From NCBI GenBank assembly GCA_021325495.1, contig JAJPGZ010000010.1, positions 1-64,000 on the forward strand: a stretch of 64,000 nt of DNA, given 5' to 3'. Shown piece after piece: positions 8,893 through 17,734 of the stretch (positions are counted from its first letter, which is position 1; every line of letters starts with the position of its first letter). A model generated the notes under the pieces. It ran no database searches, was not told the origin of the DNA, and saw only the letters and a list, made by a program, of their open reading frames with translations. This DNA is from Spartobacteria bacterium (lineage in GTDB: Bacteria; Verrucomicrobiota; Verrucomicrobiia; Chthoniobacterales; UBA10450). Made by a program: the position numbers and the translations under genes.

Positions 8893-8960
8893 GCGGAAAC
8901 GCGAAACGCTGATGGGTTTGACGCCGCACCCGGCCACTTCATATTCTCCGGTTCAATTTT

Positions 8961-9049
8961 GGTGAGGTGGCTGAGTGGTCGAAAGCAGCGCTTTGCTAAA
9001 GCGCCGTACCTGTCAAAGGGTACCGAGGGTTCGAATCCCTCCCTCACCG
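8961..9049 (+). tRNA. tRNA-Ser (anticodon GCT)
   Basis: An 89-nt class II tRNA. The acceptor stem pairs GGTGAGG (8961-8967) with CCTCACC (9042-9048) and G is the discriminator base. The anticodon stem-loop GCGCT-TTGCTAA-AGCGC gives anticodon GCT. A long variable arm and the T-loop GGTTCGAATCC are present. The 3' CCA is not encoded. It reads AGC/AGU serine codons. Confidence 0.95.
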
Positions 9050-9133
9050 AGCCAAAGGCGAGATGAGGAGTCTATTAGAGAGCCAACCATTTCGGATGGC
9101 GCGGGAGCGCAATCCCTCCCACGTGAGAGTTGA

Positions 9134-9159
9134 TTGTCGATCTTACGATTGTCGATCTT
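9134..9159 (-). repeat. tandem pair of AAGATCGACA words
   Basis: Two TTGTCGATCTT copies (9134 and 9149, 15 bp apart) at the 3' end of the response-regulator gene. The second copy supplies the TAA stop of that gene (9160-9158). Confidence 0.9.
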
Positions 9160-9556
9160 AGGTGAAGAGTTGCTTCACGCAGGTGATCAAACCTTCGACC
9201 GGAAACGGTTTCACCAAATACTTCACGTTATTCGCGGTCAGAAACGGCGCGATTTTCGGATCGGCCGCGAATCCGGTGATGAAGATGAAACGATCGGCCA
9301 GCTCCGGCCGGACCGCTTTCGCTTTGAGATAAAATTCGTCGCCGCGCAATCGCGGCATCATCAAATCGCAAATGACCGCGTCGTATTCGTGCGCTCTGAC
9401 TTTGAGCAGCGCTTCTTCGCCATCGAACGCGATGTCGACGAGAAAATTTTCGTCGGCCAAAATCCATTGCAACGCGGAGGCCAGTTGTTTGTCGTCATCG
9501 ACAAGAAGGATGGCGCGGAGTTCAACGGTGCTGAGAACGGGGTCGGAGGAATGCAT
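9158..9556 (-). CDS. stand-alone CheY-like response regulator receiver
   Basis: About 132 residues made of one receiver domain and no output domain. The acidic pocket is LLVDDDKQ, the phospho-acceptor Asp lies in AVICDLMMPRLRGDEF, the conserved Thr in FIFITGF, and the Lys in YLVKPFPVEGL. I chose the internal ATG (MHSSDPVL) at 9556; a start at 9577 is also open. No histidine kinase is nearby, so its partner is elsewhere. The stop codon lies inside a tandem AAGATCGACA pair. Confidence 0.88.
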   Translation of the reverse strand: MHSSDPVLSTVELRAILLVDDDKQLASALQWILADENFLVDIAFDGEEALLKVRAHEYDAVICDLMMPRLRGDEFYLKAKAVRPELADRFIFITGFAADPKIAPFLTANNVKYLVKPFPVEGLITCVKQLFT

Positions 9557-9608
9557 GACAAAATAAATGCCAAGCAAAAGCCGGGCCCGCTATTTGCGCG
9601 CGGCTAAA

Positions 9609-9848
9609 TTAGTAGAAGCGAAGGTTCGGATTGCCGTCGCGGGTGAGAATGTCGTGCTGCGCGTTCCAGAGATTGCGCTGCGTTTCATCCGTTTCCGCGG
9701 CTTGCTGCCGTTCCTGCTCGATGGCGGCAACGCGTTTCGCTTCCTGGTTGCCGGCCGCGCCGCGACGTCCTGCCACGTCGGTGCTTTCGCAACTGACGAG
9801 CAACGGGGCCCCGCACGCAATAAGCGCTAACAATTGAAGGCGGTTCAT
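9609..9848 (-). CDS. small putative lipoprotein
   Basis: 79 residues. The first 20 (MNRLQLLALIACGAPLLVSC) form a lipoprotein signal with lipobox LLVSC. The mature part is charged and probably alpha-helical (IEQERQQAAETDETQRNLW). No domain is recognised. It sits between the receiver gene and the divergent aldehyde dehydrogenase gene. Confidence 0.65.
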   Translation of the reverse strand: MNRLQLLALIACGAPLLVSCESTDVAGRRGAAGNQEAKRVAAIEQERQQAAETDETQRNLWNAQHDILTRDGNPNLRFY

Positions 9849-9881
9849 AATCAGCGAATATAGTCGGACAAAGCTGAGCCG

Positions 9882-11330
9882 GTGACAACTCGCATTCCAA
9901 ACTTCATCAATGGCGAATTCGTCGAGCCGATCGGCGGGAATTATCTGGATAATATTGAGCCTGCGACGGGAAAAACGTATTCGTTAGTCGCGGATAGCGG
10001 CAAGGAAGATGTCGATCTTGCGGTGAGCGCGGCGGAAGCGGCGTTTCCGAATTGGTCGCGCACACCGGCGGCGGATCGATCGAAAATTCTTTTACGCATG
10101 GCCGATCTGATCGACCGCGATTTAGAAAAACTCGCGCGCGCGGAATCGATCGACACCGGCAAACCGCTCACGCTCGCGCGGACGCTGGACATCCCGCGCG
10201 CGGCCAGCAATTTTCGATTTTTCGCGACGGCGATCTTGCACACCGAGAATGAAGCGCACGTGACCGACGGCGTGGCGTTCAATTACACGTTGCGCCAACC
10301 GCGCGGCATCGCGGGATTGATATCGCCGTGGAATTTGCCGCTCTATTTATTGAGCTGGAAAATAGCGCCCGCCATCGCCGTCGGAAATACTGCGATCGCG
10401 AAACCGAGCGAGCTCACGCCGATGACGGCGTTTTTGCTGTGCGAGATCGCGCGCGAAGCCAGTTTGCCTAACGGCGTGCTCAATGTCGTGCACGGCACCG
10501 GGCCGAATGTGGGCGCTGCAATCACCGCGCATCCGAAGATTACGACCATCTCCTTCACCGGCGGCACCGTGACCGGAAAGAAAGTGGCCGAGGCCGCCGC
10601 GCCGATGTTTAAGAAAGTTTCGCTCGAGCTCGGCGGAAAAAATCCAAACATCATTTTCGCCGATGCCGATCTGAATGCCGCCATCGCCGGCAGCGTTCGT
10701 TCGTCCTTCGCGAACCAGGGACAAATTTGTTTGTGCGGCTCGCGCGTGTTCGTCGAGAGGCCGGTTTACAAAGAATTTGTCGATCGATTCACGCGCATCG
10801 CCTCGCGATTAAAAGTCGGTGACCCGCTTGAAGAAACGACCGACCAGGGCGCGATCGTAAACAAGGCGCAACTCGAGAAGGTAAAGTTCTATGTCGATCT
10901 TGCGCAGAAGGAGGGCGGCAAGATCGCCATGGGCGGCAAAGCGCCGGATGCGCCTAACGAACGTTGTCGCGACGGTTATTTCTTCCCGCCCACCGTAATT
11001 GTCGATCTTCCGGTCGCATGCCGCACCAATCGCGAAGAAATTTTCGGCCCAGTCATCACCATTACGCCGTTCGACAACGAAGACGAAGTGATCGGTTACG
11101 CCAACGACGTCGAATACGGCCTGTCCTCGAGCGTGTGGACGCAAAATCTCGGTCGCGCCCATCGCGTCGCCGAAAAAATCAACGCCGGCACCGTCTGGGT
11201 GAATTGCTGGCTCGTCCGCGACCTGCGCGTTCCCTTCGGCGGCATGAAAGCCAGCGGCGTCGGCCGCGAAGGCGGCGAAGAAGCGCTGCGCTTTTTCACT
11301 GAGCCGAAGAACGTTTGCATCGCGAAATAG
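9882..11330 (+). CDS. aldehyde dehydrogenase, probable 2-aminomuconate/2-hydroxymuconate semialdehyde dehydrogenase
   Basis: 482 residues of the ALDH superfamily, GTG start. The catalytic Cys lies in NQGQICLCGSRV, the general-base Glu in LELGGKNPN, and NAD-binding residues near FTGGTVTGKKV. It belongs with the kynurenine genes nearby: after ACMSD acts, 2-aminomuconate semialdehyde is oxidised to 2-aminomuconate by an ALDH of this kind. That substrate is inferred from context (kynureninase and a RidA-type deaminase downstream on the same strand). Several AAGATCGACA copies lie in frame as VDLA. Confidence 0.85.
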   Translation: MTTRIPNFINGEFVEPIGGNYLDNIEPATGKTYSLVADSGKEDVDLAVSAAEAAFPNWSRTPAADRSKILLRMADLIDRDLEKLARAESIDTGKPLTLARTLDIPRAASNFRFFATAILHTENEAHVTDGVAFNYTLRQPRGIAGLISPWNLPLYLLSWKIAPAIAVGNTAIAKPSELTPMTAFLLCEIAREASLPNGVLNVVHGTGPNVGAAITAHPKITTISFTGGTVTGKKVAEAAAPMFKKVSLELGGKNPNIIFADADLNAAIAGSVRSSFANQGQICLCGSRVFVERPVYKEFVDRFTRIASRLKVGDPLEETTDQGAIVNKAQLEKVKFYVDLAQKEGGKIAMGGKAPDAPNERCRDGYFFPPTVIVDLPVACRTNREEIFGPVITITPFDNEDEVIGYANDVEYGLSSSVWTQNLGRAHRVAEKINAGTVWVNCWLVRDLRVPFGGMKASGVGREGGEEALRFFTEPKNVCIAK

Positions 11331-11348
11331 TTGTGTTGATGGTCGGGT

Positions 11349-11630
11349 ATGTGCCGAGCCATCAAAACCCTGCATAACTTTTTACCTCCGGCGACGAATG
11401 ATGAAGTTCGTGCGTCATCGTTGCAATTTGTTCGAAAGCTGAGCGGTTTCACCAAGCCTTCGAAGGCAAATGAAGAAGCGTTCAATCGCGCCGTCGATGA
11501 AATCGCGCACGCCGCGCATCACTTGCTCGAGTCGTTAGTCTCGAACGCGCCGCCGCGGAATCGCGAGATTGAGGCGATGAAGGCAAAAGTGCGTTCGGCG
11601 AAACGTTTCGCAGCCACCATGTCGATCTAA
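11349..11630 (+). CDS. DUF2277 family protein
   Basis: 93 residues starting [11 protein letters not shown], with the signature [20 protein letters not shown] near the middle and helical Ala/Arg-rich sequence to the end. This matches my recollection of DUF2277, a small family of unknown function. The last three residues MSI and the TAA stop are formed by an AAGATCGACA-type word (ATGTCGATCTAA), and another copy follows before the next gene. Confidence 0.8.
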   Translation: MCRAIKTLHNFLPPATNDEVRASSLQFVRKLSGFTKPSKANEEAFNRAVDEIAHAAHHLLESLVSNAPPRNREIEAMKAKVRSAKRFAATMSI

Positions 11631-11650
11631 CAATTGTCGATCTTACGATT

Positions 11651-12817
11651 ATGAGCGGAGTACGAGTTCTCGTCGGCACGCGCAAAGGCGCGTTCATTCT
11701 CACTTCGGACGGCAAGCGCAAGGATTGGAAAGTGGACGGGCCACTTTTCGCCGGCTGGGAAATTTATCACGCGAAAGGTTCGCCGGTTGATCCAAACCGG
11801 ATTTACGTTTCGCAAACGAGCGCGTGGTTCGGGCAAATTATTCAACGCTCGAATGACGGCGGCAAAACGTGGGAGACTCCGGGAAGCAGCCCGGACGATC
11901 TAAAAGGTCCGGACGGAATGCCGAAAGGCGAGAGCAACATGTTCGTTTACGATGGCGTGCCCGGAACGCACATGTGGTACGACGGGACGCAGCATCCTTG
12001 GGAATTCAAACGTGTCTGGCATCTCGAGCCGGCGCTCGATGATGTCGATCATGTTTACGCCGGCGTGGAAGACGCGGCCTTGTTTGAATCGAAAGATGGC
12101 GGCAAATCGTGGAAGGAATTATCAGGTCTGCGCAAACACGACACGGGCGCGAAATGGCAGCCGGGCGCGGGCGGAATGTGTCTGCACTCGATCATTCTCG
12201 ATCCGCAAGATCGACAACGAATGTTTATCGCGATCTCGGCCGCGGGCGCGTTTCGCACCGATGATGGCGGCAATAGTTGGAAACCGATCAATCGCGGACT
12301 GCATTCGCAGTTCATGCCCGATCCGAATGCGGAGGTCGGCCATTGCGTTCATCACATCGCGATGCATCCGAAAAAGCCGAACACACTCTTCATGCAAAAA
12401 CATTGGGACATCATGCGGAGCGATGACGCGGGCGATTCGTGGCGCGAAGTGAGCGGGAATCTGCCGACCGATTTCGGTTTCCCGATCGACGTGCACGCGC
12501 ATGAACCGGAAACGATTTACGTGGTGCCAATCAAGAGCGACTCGGAACATTATCCGCTCGACGGCAAACTTCAGGTCTGGCGCAGCCGCAGCGGCGGGAA
12601 CGAATGGGAAGCCCTAACGAATGGTCTCCCGCAAAAAGACTGTTACGTGAACGTGCTCCGCGACGCGATGTCAGTCGACTCGTTAGACTCATGCGGCATT
12701 TATTTCGGGACAACTGGCGGCCAGGTTTATTGCTCGGCCGATGCGGGCGATTCATGGAACGCAATTGTGCGCGATTTGCCGGCAGTGTTGTCGGTCGAAG
12801 TGCAAACGTTAAAATGA
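11651..12817 (+). CDS. BNR/sialidase-like beta-propeller protein
   Basis: 388 residues with at least five Asp-box repeats of the form S-x-D-x-G-x-x-W ([45 protein letters not shown]). This is the fold of sortilin/photosystem-assembly/sialidase-type propellers. No signal peptide is seen, so a cytoplasmic location is likely and a true sialidase unlikely. The MoaD-like gene overlaps it by 4 bases (ATGA), which implies translational coupling and a joint role. The role is unknown. Confidence 0.8.
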   Translation: MSGVRVLVGTRKGAFILTSDGKRKDWKVDGPLFAGWEIYHAKGSPVDPNRIYVSQTSAWFGQIIQRSNDGGKTWETPGSSPDDLKGPDGMPKGESNMFVYDGVPGTHMWYDGTQHPWEFKRVWHLEPALDDVDHVYAGVEDAALFESKDGGKSWKELSGLRKHDTGAKWQPGAGGMCLHSIILDPQDRQRMFIAISAAGAFRTDDGGNSWKPINRGLHSQFMPDPNAEVGHCVHHIAMHPKKPNTLFMQKHWDIMRSDDAGDSWREVSGNLPTDFGFPIDVHAHEPETIYVVPIKSDSEHYPLDGKLQVWRSRSGGNEWEALTNGLPQKDCYVNVLRDAMSVDSLDSCGIYFGTTGGQVYCSADAGDSWNAIVRDLPAVLSVEVQTLK

Positions 12818-13110
12818 TTCGCGTTGTTCTGCCGCATCATCTCCGCACGCTGGCAAAAGTGGGCGACGAAGTACATGTCGATCTTAACGGCAACGCCACG
12901 GTCGCGTCGGTGCTCGACGCGATTGAAAACAAATATCCGATGTTGCGCGGCACGATGCGCGACCACCGCACACACAAACGACGGCCACTCGTTAGATTTT
13001 TCGCGTGCGGCGAAGATATTTCACACGACCCGCAAGATCGACAATTGCCTAACGAAATCGTAAACGGGCGCGAACCGTTCTTCATCATCGGCGCGATCGC
13101 CGGCGGTTGA
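12814..13110 (+). CDS. MoaD/ThiS-like ubiquitin-fold protein
   Basis: 98 residues. The pattern [39 protein letters not shown] at the N-terminus is typical of MoaD/ThiS beta-grasp sulfur carriers, and the sequence ends IGAIAGG with the C-terminal Gly-Gly needed for adenylation or thiocarboxylation. It is longer than MoaD. The start ATG overlaps the stop of the BNR gene. Two dispersed words sit next to each other in frame at 13032-13052 and encode QDRQLPNEI. The substrate pathway is not known; molybdopterin or another sulfur-transfer role is possible. Confidence 0.75.
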   Translation: MIRVVLPHHLRTLAKVGDEVHVDLNGNATVASVLDAIENKYPMLRGTMRDHRTHKRRPLVRFFACGEDISHDPQDRQLPNEIVNGREPFFIIGAIAGG

Positions 13111-13115
13111 TCTCG

Positions 13116-13622
13116 ATGCAACCGAGCGAAGCACTAAGCACCGCGGCGCAGGTCGCCGTCGCGCTCGCCGGATTTGCCGGCATCGTGGTCGCGTTCCGCA
13201 CCGGCGCAGTGCACGAATGGGAAGAGCTCGATAAATTTCGTTTGCGCCTTTTGCTCGGTAATTCTGTCCTCCCGCTTACTTTTTCGCTCTTCGGTATGCT
13301 TTTATTGAGTGTCGAGCCTTCGCCCGTGTGGCGATGGCGCGCGTGCAGCGCTCTCGCGACCGTTCTTACCATTCCGTTCGCGGCGAGAATGAACAAAGCG
13401 GTACGCAACCTTCCGCAATATCGCGACCGCGGACCAACGCGCGCCGTTTATTATCTTTTTGGCACGATGGGCACTACCGCGCTCGTGCTCCAGATGGTCA
13501 ACGTAGTTTTCCTGAACGCCTTTTGGGCGTTCTTCGTTACCATCTTCGTCCACATCATTGCCGCAGCTTTCCAATTCGTGCGCATGATCATCTTCAGTTC
13601 CGATCGGTCGAACGCCGCATGA
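13116..13622 (+). CDS. small integral membrane protein, hypothetical
   Basis: 168 residues with four hydrophobic segments (about residues 8-28, 48-68, 72-95 and 110-150). No domain is recognised. I chose the ATG at 13116; a TTG at 13107 overlapping the previous stop is possible. It overlaps the next gene by ATGA, so it belongs to the same transcript as the MoaD-like and RidA-like genes. Confidence 0.65.
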   Translation: MQPSEALSTAAQVAVALAGFAGIVVAFRTGAVHEWEELDKFRLRLLLGNSVLPLTFSLFGMLLLSVEPSPVWRWRACSALATVLTIPFAARMNKAVRNLPQYRDRGPTRAVYYLFGTMGTTALVLQMVNVVFLNAFWAFFVTIFVHIIAAAFQFVRMIIFSSDRSNAA

Positions 13623-14044
13623 ACCCGAACTTTGAAAGCCAACGCGCGCCCGAACCAGTCGGCGCGTTTCCGCACGCGAAACGCGTGGGCGATTTTCTTT
13701 TTCTCTCGGGCATAGGGCCGCGAAAACGTGACAGCAAAGAAATTCCCGGCGTCACGTTCGACGAAAACCGCAACATCGTGAGTTACGACATCGAAACCCA
13801 ATGCCGCTCCGTTTTCGATAACGTCCGACTCGTGCTGGAAGACTCCGGCGCGCGTTGGATCGACATCGTCGATGTCACCGTCTTTCTCACGAACATGAAG
13901 AAGGATTTTCCGATCTACAATAAACTCTACGCCGAGTATTTCGCCGGCGACGGCAAACCGAACCCGACGCGCACGACCGTTGAAGTCACAGCCTTGCCCA
14001 CGCCCATCGCGATCGAGCTCAAGGTCATCGCCATGCTAAAGTAG
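13619..14044 (+). CDS. RidA/YjgF family protein, probable 2-aminomuconate deaminase
   Basis: 141 residues of the RidA (YjgF/YER057c/UK114) fold: FLFLSGIGPRKRD near residue 25, IETQCRSVFDNVRLVLEDSG in the middle, VTVFLTNM, and the C-terminal RTTVEVTALPTPIAIELKVIA. Family members hydrolyse reactive enamines and imines. A branch found in kynurenine and nitrobenzoate clusters deaminates 2-aminomuconate. Placement between an ALDH and kynureninase supports that substrate by context. It is translationally coupled to the preceding membrane protein (ATGA). Confidence 0.8.
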   Translation: MNPNFESQRAPEPVGAFPHAKRVGDFLFLSGIGPRKRDSKEIPGVTFDENRNIVSYDIETQCRSVFDNVRLVLEDSGARWIDIVDVTVFLTNMKKDFPIYNKLYAEYFAGDGKPNPTRTTVEVTALPTPIAIELKVIAMLK

Positions 14045-14066
14045 CGATTCTTCTGTGGCTGCAGAC

Positions 14067-14522
14067 ATGTCATTCAAGATTCTCGCGATCGATCATACCG
14101 GCATTACCGTGCGAAACCTTGAGCGTTCGTTAGGCTTCTGGCGCGACGTTCTCGGATTCGAATTGTCGCATACGCCGCATCACACTGGCAAACTCGCGAG
14201 CGAAGTCACGGGCGTGCCCGGCGCCGAAATTAAGATCGCGGTCCTGAAAGGTTACCGTCACAAAATCGAATTACTCGAATACGTTCTGCCTAACGACCGC
14301 AAGGAAGATGTCGATCTTCGCCCGTGCGATCTTGGCCACGTGCACGTTGCCCTGGTCGTCGATGATCTCGACGCCGTGATGGAAAAGATCGCGACGTCCG
14401 GTTGGAAAGCGCCGGGCTCGCCCCAAACGCTCACCGCCGGCCCCAACGCCGGCAAACGCGTCGTCTATGTGCGCGATCCCGACGGCACGACAATCGAATT
14501 GATGCAGCCGCCGAATCGTTGA
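14067..14522 (+). CDS. VOC/glyoxalase-fold protein
   Basis: 151 residues. The start ILAIDHTGITVRNLERSLGFWRDVLGF and the C-terminal VYVRDPDGTTIELMQ are typical of the vicinal-oxygen-chelate superfamily. Candidate metal ligands are His near the N-terminus, H in GHVHVAL and E in TIELMQ. It could be an extradiol-type dioxygenase, lactoylglutathione lyase or epimerase; the subfamily cannot be fixed. An upstream in-frame GTG (14055) is an alternative start. It is 10 bases before kynureninase. Confidence 0.75.
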   Translation: MSFKILAIDHTGITVRNLERSLGFWRDVLGFELSHTPHHTGKLASEVTGVPGAEIKIAVLKGYRHKIELLEYVLPNDRKEDVDLRPCDLGHVHVALVVDDLDAVMEKIATSGWKAPGSPQTLTAGPNAGKRVVYVRDPDGTTIELMQPPNR

Positions 14523-14532
14523 ACGTTAGCCG

Positions 14533-15795
14533 ATGCAATTCTCGGCTGACGAACAATTCGCGCTCGAGCTCGATCGCGAAGATCCCGGTTTCCGCGATCG
14601 TTTTCACATTCCGTTAGGCAAAGACGGGCGGCCGGTCATCTATTTCGCGGGCAACTCACTCGGTCTCATGCCGAAGGCCGCGCGAGAGATTGTCGATCTT
14701 GAGTTGGAGAGTTGGGCGAAGTTTGGCGTGGACGCGCATCACGCCGCCGGCACGCCTTGGTACACCTATCACGAACAATTTCGTGAACCGCTGGCGCGAC
14801 TGGTGGGCGCGCGGCCTAACGAGGTCGTTTGCATGAACAGTCTCACGGTCAATCTCCACCTAATGATGTCGACTTTTTATCGTCCGACGAAAACGCGCTT
14901 TAAAATTCTGATGGAAGATCCGGCGTTTCCTTCCGACACCTACGCGATCAAAACCCAGATTGTTCAGCGCGGACTCGACCCGAAAGGCGCGCTCGTGCTT
15001 GCGCGACCACGTGAAGGCGAGTTCACCGTGCGCACAGAAGCGATTGTCGATCTTATCGAAAAGCACTGCGACGAACTTGCGGTCGTGGTCATCGGCGCTC
15101 TGAATTTTTTTACCGGCCAGTTTTATGACGTGCCGGCGATCGCGGCCGCCGCGCGAAAACACGGAGTCATCGTCGGGATCGATCTCGCGCACGCCATCGG
15201 TAACGTTCCGCTGTCGATGCACGATTGGGATGTCGATTTCGCGGTCTGGTGTTCTTACAAATATTTGAACGCCGGACCGGGCGCAGTCGGCGGTGCATTC
15301 GTGCACGAACGTCACGCGACGAACACCAAACTTCCACGTCTCGCCGGTTGGTTTGGGAACGATCCGAACACGCGGTTTCGTTTACATCTCGAACCGGAAT
15401 TCGTTCCGGTCGCGTCCGCGGACGCGTGGCAAATCAGCAATCCGCCCATTTTCTCGATGGCGCCGCTGCGCGCGTCGTTGTCGATCTTCGATGAAGCCGG
15501 CGGGATGCAACCGCTGCGAGCGAAATCGACAAAGCTGACCGGCTATCTCGAGTTTTTGCTTAACGAAATCGGTTCGGACAAATTCACCATCATTACGCCG
15601 CGCGACCCGAATGCGCGTGGCGCGCAGTTGTCGATCTTAGCGCAGAAGCAGCCAAAGGATTTGCACAACAAACTCATCGCCGCCGGCGTGAAGTGTGATT
15701 TCCGCGAGCCGAATGTCATTCGCGTTGCACCCGCGCCGCTTTACAACACCTTCCACGACGTCTGGCGTTTCGCTGAAATCCTGCGCGCGGCCTAA
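14533..15795 (+). CDS. kynU: kynureninase
   Basis: 420 residues, the typical length. The N-terminal region YFAGNSLGLMPK is the kynureninase signature, and the PLP lysine lies in WCSYKYLNAGPGAVGG near residue 240. It cleaves kynurenine or 3-hydroxykynurenine to anthranilate or 3-hydroxyanthranilate plus alanine in the cytoplasm. The 3-hydroxyanthranilate dioxygenase, ACMSD and tryptophan dioxygenase genes lie 34 kb away at 49-52 kb. Its stop TAA lies in a GCCTAACGA word that also gives the TAG stop of the convergent sulfotransferase gene. Confidence 0.95.
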   Translation: MQFSADEQFALELDREDPGFRDRFHIPLGKDGRPVIYFAGNSLGLMPKAAREIVDLELESWAKFGVDAHHAAGTPWYTYHEQFREPLARLVGARPNEVVCMNSLTVNLHLMMSTFYRPTKTRFKILMEDPAFPSDTYAIKTQIVQRGLDPKGALVLARPREGEFTVRTEAIVDLIEKHCDELAVVVIGALNFFTGQFYDVPAIAAAARKHGVIVGIDLAHAIGNVPLSMHDWDVDFAVWCSYKYLNAGPGAVGGAFVHERHATNTKLPRLAGWFGNDPNTRFRLHLEPEFVPVASADAWQISNPPIFSMAPLRASLSIFDEAGGMQPLRAKSTKLTGYLEFLLNEIGSDKFTIITPRDPNARGAQLSILAQKQPKDLHNKLIAAGVKCDFREPNVIRVAPAPLYNTFHDVWRFAEILRAA

Positions 15796-16649
15796 CGAGC
15801 GCCGGCGGAAACTTGCTTGAGCAAGTTCTCGACATCGCTCTTGCTGTAGAAATCCCAAATCACGCCTTCGCGTTTCAACAAACGCTGGCCGAGATCGAGC
15901 ATAAGCGTGCGATCGTAGAATTTGTTTACGTTCTTCGAGCTGAGATTTTCCTGAAGATCATTCGCGGCTGGAAAAAATCGCGCGAGCTCGTGGCCGCCGG
16001 AGGTAACGAGATCTTCGTATTTGATGAGCGCTTGTTCGGGCAAGAATTTGCGAAAACGTTTGTAGAACCATTCCAGGATTTTGATCTGGCGCTCGATCAC
16101 GTCCGGCTCATTCGCCAGCTCGCGCGCAAGATCGACATCTAACTTTTCGCCGATGGGCGCGTGACCTTTGCCGACGTTGAGCCAGGCGAGGCTGTTCCAT
16201 GACGCGAGCGTCGAAAGCGGATTGCGAATAATGGCGAAACAATCGAAGCGATGCGTGAGCGTTTCGAGCAACGCCGAAAATGCAACCGGATGCTTGATTG
16301 CGAGCGTAAAATTTTCCGTGAGCGATTTGTCGATGTAAACCGGGCCATGCTCGGTGTGACGCAAACGCGTTCCGCTCGCGTTCACTTTGTCGGCGGCGAC
16401 GTTGTCGGGAATTTCGCCGCCGACGTGTTTCGACATCGCGAAACCTTTTTCGCGGAGTGAAGTTCGTGTTTCATCGCAGAACTTGTCGATCTTATCGGCA
16501 ATGGCGGAGGCATCGCGCGCGTCCGGAAATTCCCAGACGTTCATCGGCTCGTGCAGCGCGACGGTGTCCGGCAGTTTGTTGAGCAAAGCGCAGAGCAGTG
16601 TCGTGCCCGAGCGCGGCGTTCCAGTGATGAGCACGTTGCGCATTCTCAT
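15792..16649 (-). CDS. sulfotransferase family protein
   Basis: 285 residues. The N-terminal P-loop-like motif LITGTPRSGTTLLCALL binds the 5'-phosphosulfate of PAPS, and the 3'-phosphate-binding region is probably FAIIRNPLSTLASW near residue 140. It transfers sulfate to a carbohydrate or other hydroxyl group; the acceptor is unknown. Its start overlaps the upstream glycosyltransferase gene by 4 bases (ATGA), so the two probably act on the same glycan. The 3' end shares a GCCTAACGA word with kynU. Confidence 0.82.
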   Translation of the reverse strand: MRMRNVLITGTPRSGTTLLCALLNKLPDTVALHEPMNVWEFPDARDASAIADKIDKFCDETRTSLREKGFAMSKHVGGEIPDNVAADKVNASGTRLRHTEHGPVYIDKSLTENFTLAIKHPVAFSALLETLTHRFDCFAIIRNPLSTLASWNSLAWLNVGKGHAPIGEKLDVDLARELANEPDVIERQIKILEWFYKRFRKFLPEQALIKYEDLVTSGGHELARFFPAANDLQENLSSKNVNKFYDRTLMLDLGQRLLKREGVIWDFYSKSDVENLLKQVSAGAR

Positions 16650-17545
16650 AACAACGTGTCGATCTTCGCCAAGATCGACAAAAACTTTTCGCGTTCATTT
16701 GCAAGCGAATGTTCGCGCGCCGTTTGCCCTGCGCGCTGGAGGATTTGCTTTTGGTCCGTTGTTTTAGCTTTTTCGATCGCCGCGACAATGGCGTTTACGT
16801 TGTAGGACGGTCGAAAGCAATTCACGCCATCGATGCAGAAGCTGCGGTTGCCGAAACAATCCGGACAAATCACGAGCGTGCCTGCGGCCATTCCTTCCAA
16901 CGCTGGCAAATAAAATCCTTCGGTCTCGCGCGGGATAAAAATCGTCATCCGCGCGCTTCGCAAAAGATCGACATATTCATTACGCGGCATTGGCTCGACG
17001 ACCAGTTTCACGTCCGGTAAATGCTTCGCAACTTCGCGCGCGAGCTCCGGCGCTTTGAATCCGGAGATCAAGATGTCGATCTTGCGCTCGTTAGGCCGAA
17101 CCTCCGGGAGATCGACTCCATTCGGAATGACGAAGACCGGCCCGTTCGCTTCGCCGGTGGCGTTGATCGCGTCGGCAACTTCCTGACTGACGCAGATGCG
17201 CACGGCGCGATTGCGCAAATATTTTCGCGTCTCGTTTTTCGGATCGGCGTGACGCGGATGCTGAATCAAATTGATGATCGGTTTGTTAGGCGATTGTCGA
17301 TCTTGCAAGACGCGCCAGTCGGTTCCGCCAAGAAAAAGAACGTCCGCAGTTTCCGGTTTCCAATCGACCACGAATTCACGCGCATCTCGCCACGGATTTG
17401 TCCGGTCCCACTTCGATTCGCGCGTAAACGCAATCCGCGGCTCGTATTCATCCGAGGCGCGAACGTGATTGAAATAATTCCAAACTTTCAGATGTCCGCC
17501 GCTGAAACGCTGAAAATCGCGATAGAACAGGACGATCTTTTTCAT
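16646..17545 (-). CDS. glycosyltransferase (GT4-type)
   Basis: 299 residues. The second half has the GT-B C-terminal features: ILISGFKAPELAREVAKHLPDVKLVVEPMP, then IPRETEGFYLPALEGMAAGTLVICPDCFGN with the E-x7-E type nucleotide-sugar motif. The N-terminal domain is short. It transfers a sugar from an activated donor. It is coupled with the sulfotransferase downstream. Its last codons (LSILAKIDTLL) are encoded by an inverted pair of AAGATCGACA words (16657-16680). Confidence 0.85.
   Translation of the reverse strand: MKKIVLFYRDFQRFSGGHLKVWNYFNHVRASDEYEPRIAFTRESKWDRTNPWRDAREFVVDWKPETADVLFLGGTDWRVLQDRQSPNKPIINLIQHPRHADPKNETRKYLRNRAVRICVSQEVADAINATGEANGPVFVIPNGVDLPEVRPNERKIDILISGFKAPELAREVAKHLPDVKLVVEPMPRNEYVDLLRSARMTIFIPRETEGFYLPALEGMAAGTLVICPDCFGNRSFCIDGVNCFRPSYNVNAIVAAIEKAKTTDQKQILQRAGQTAREHSLANEREKFLSILAKIDTLL
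16657..16680. repeat. inverted pair of AAGATCGACA words (hairpin)
   Basis: TGTCGATCTT at 16657-16666 and AAGATCGACA at 16671-16680 are separated by CGCC, making a 10-bp stem with a 4-base loop. It lies over the last codons of the glycosyltransferase, just before the sulfotransferase start. No T-run follows, so it is not an obvious terminator. Confidence 0.85.
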
Positions 17546-17551
17546 GGCAAG

Positions 17552-17624
17552 TGCACCGTGTAGGGATCGAACCTACGACCCAGTGATTAAGAGTCACTTG
17601 CTCTACCAGCTGAGCTAACGGTGC
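17552..17624 (-). tRNA. tRNA-Lys (anticodon CTT)
   Basis: 73 nt on the minus strand. The acceptor GCACCGT pairs with ACGGTGC, the D-arm is AGCTCAGCTGGTAGAGC, the anticodon stem-loop AGTGA-CTCTTAA-TCACT gives CTT, and the T-loop is GGTTCGATCCC. The 3' CCA is not encoded. It reads AAG. Confidence 0.95.
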
Positions 17625-17734
17625 AAAATAATTTTCCCCGAGTAAATCGCGACAACCTGGCGGTTGGCTCGTCGATCCATCTTGGTTCCCGCTGATTAAT
17701 TAAAGTACGCGCGCTACCTATACACAAAGAGGCG

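Noticed and set aside
11651-12817. Sialidase activity for the BNR protein
   Set aside because: Asp-box repeats are present, but no catalytic Arg triad or signal peptide is visible.
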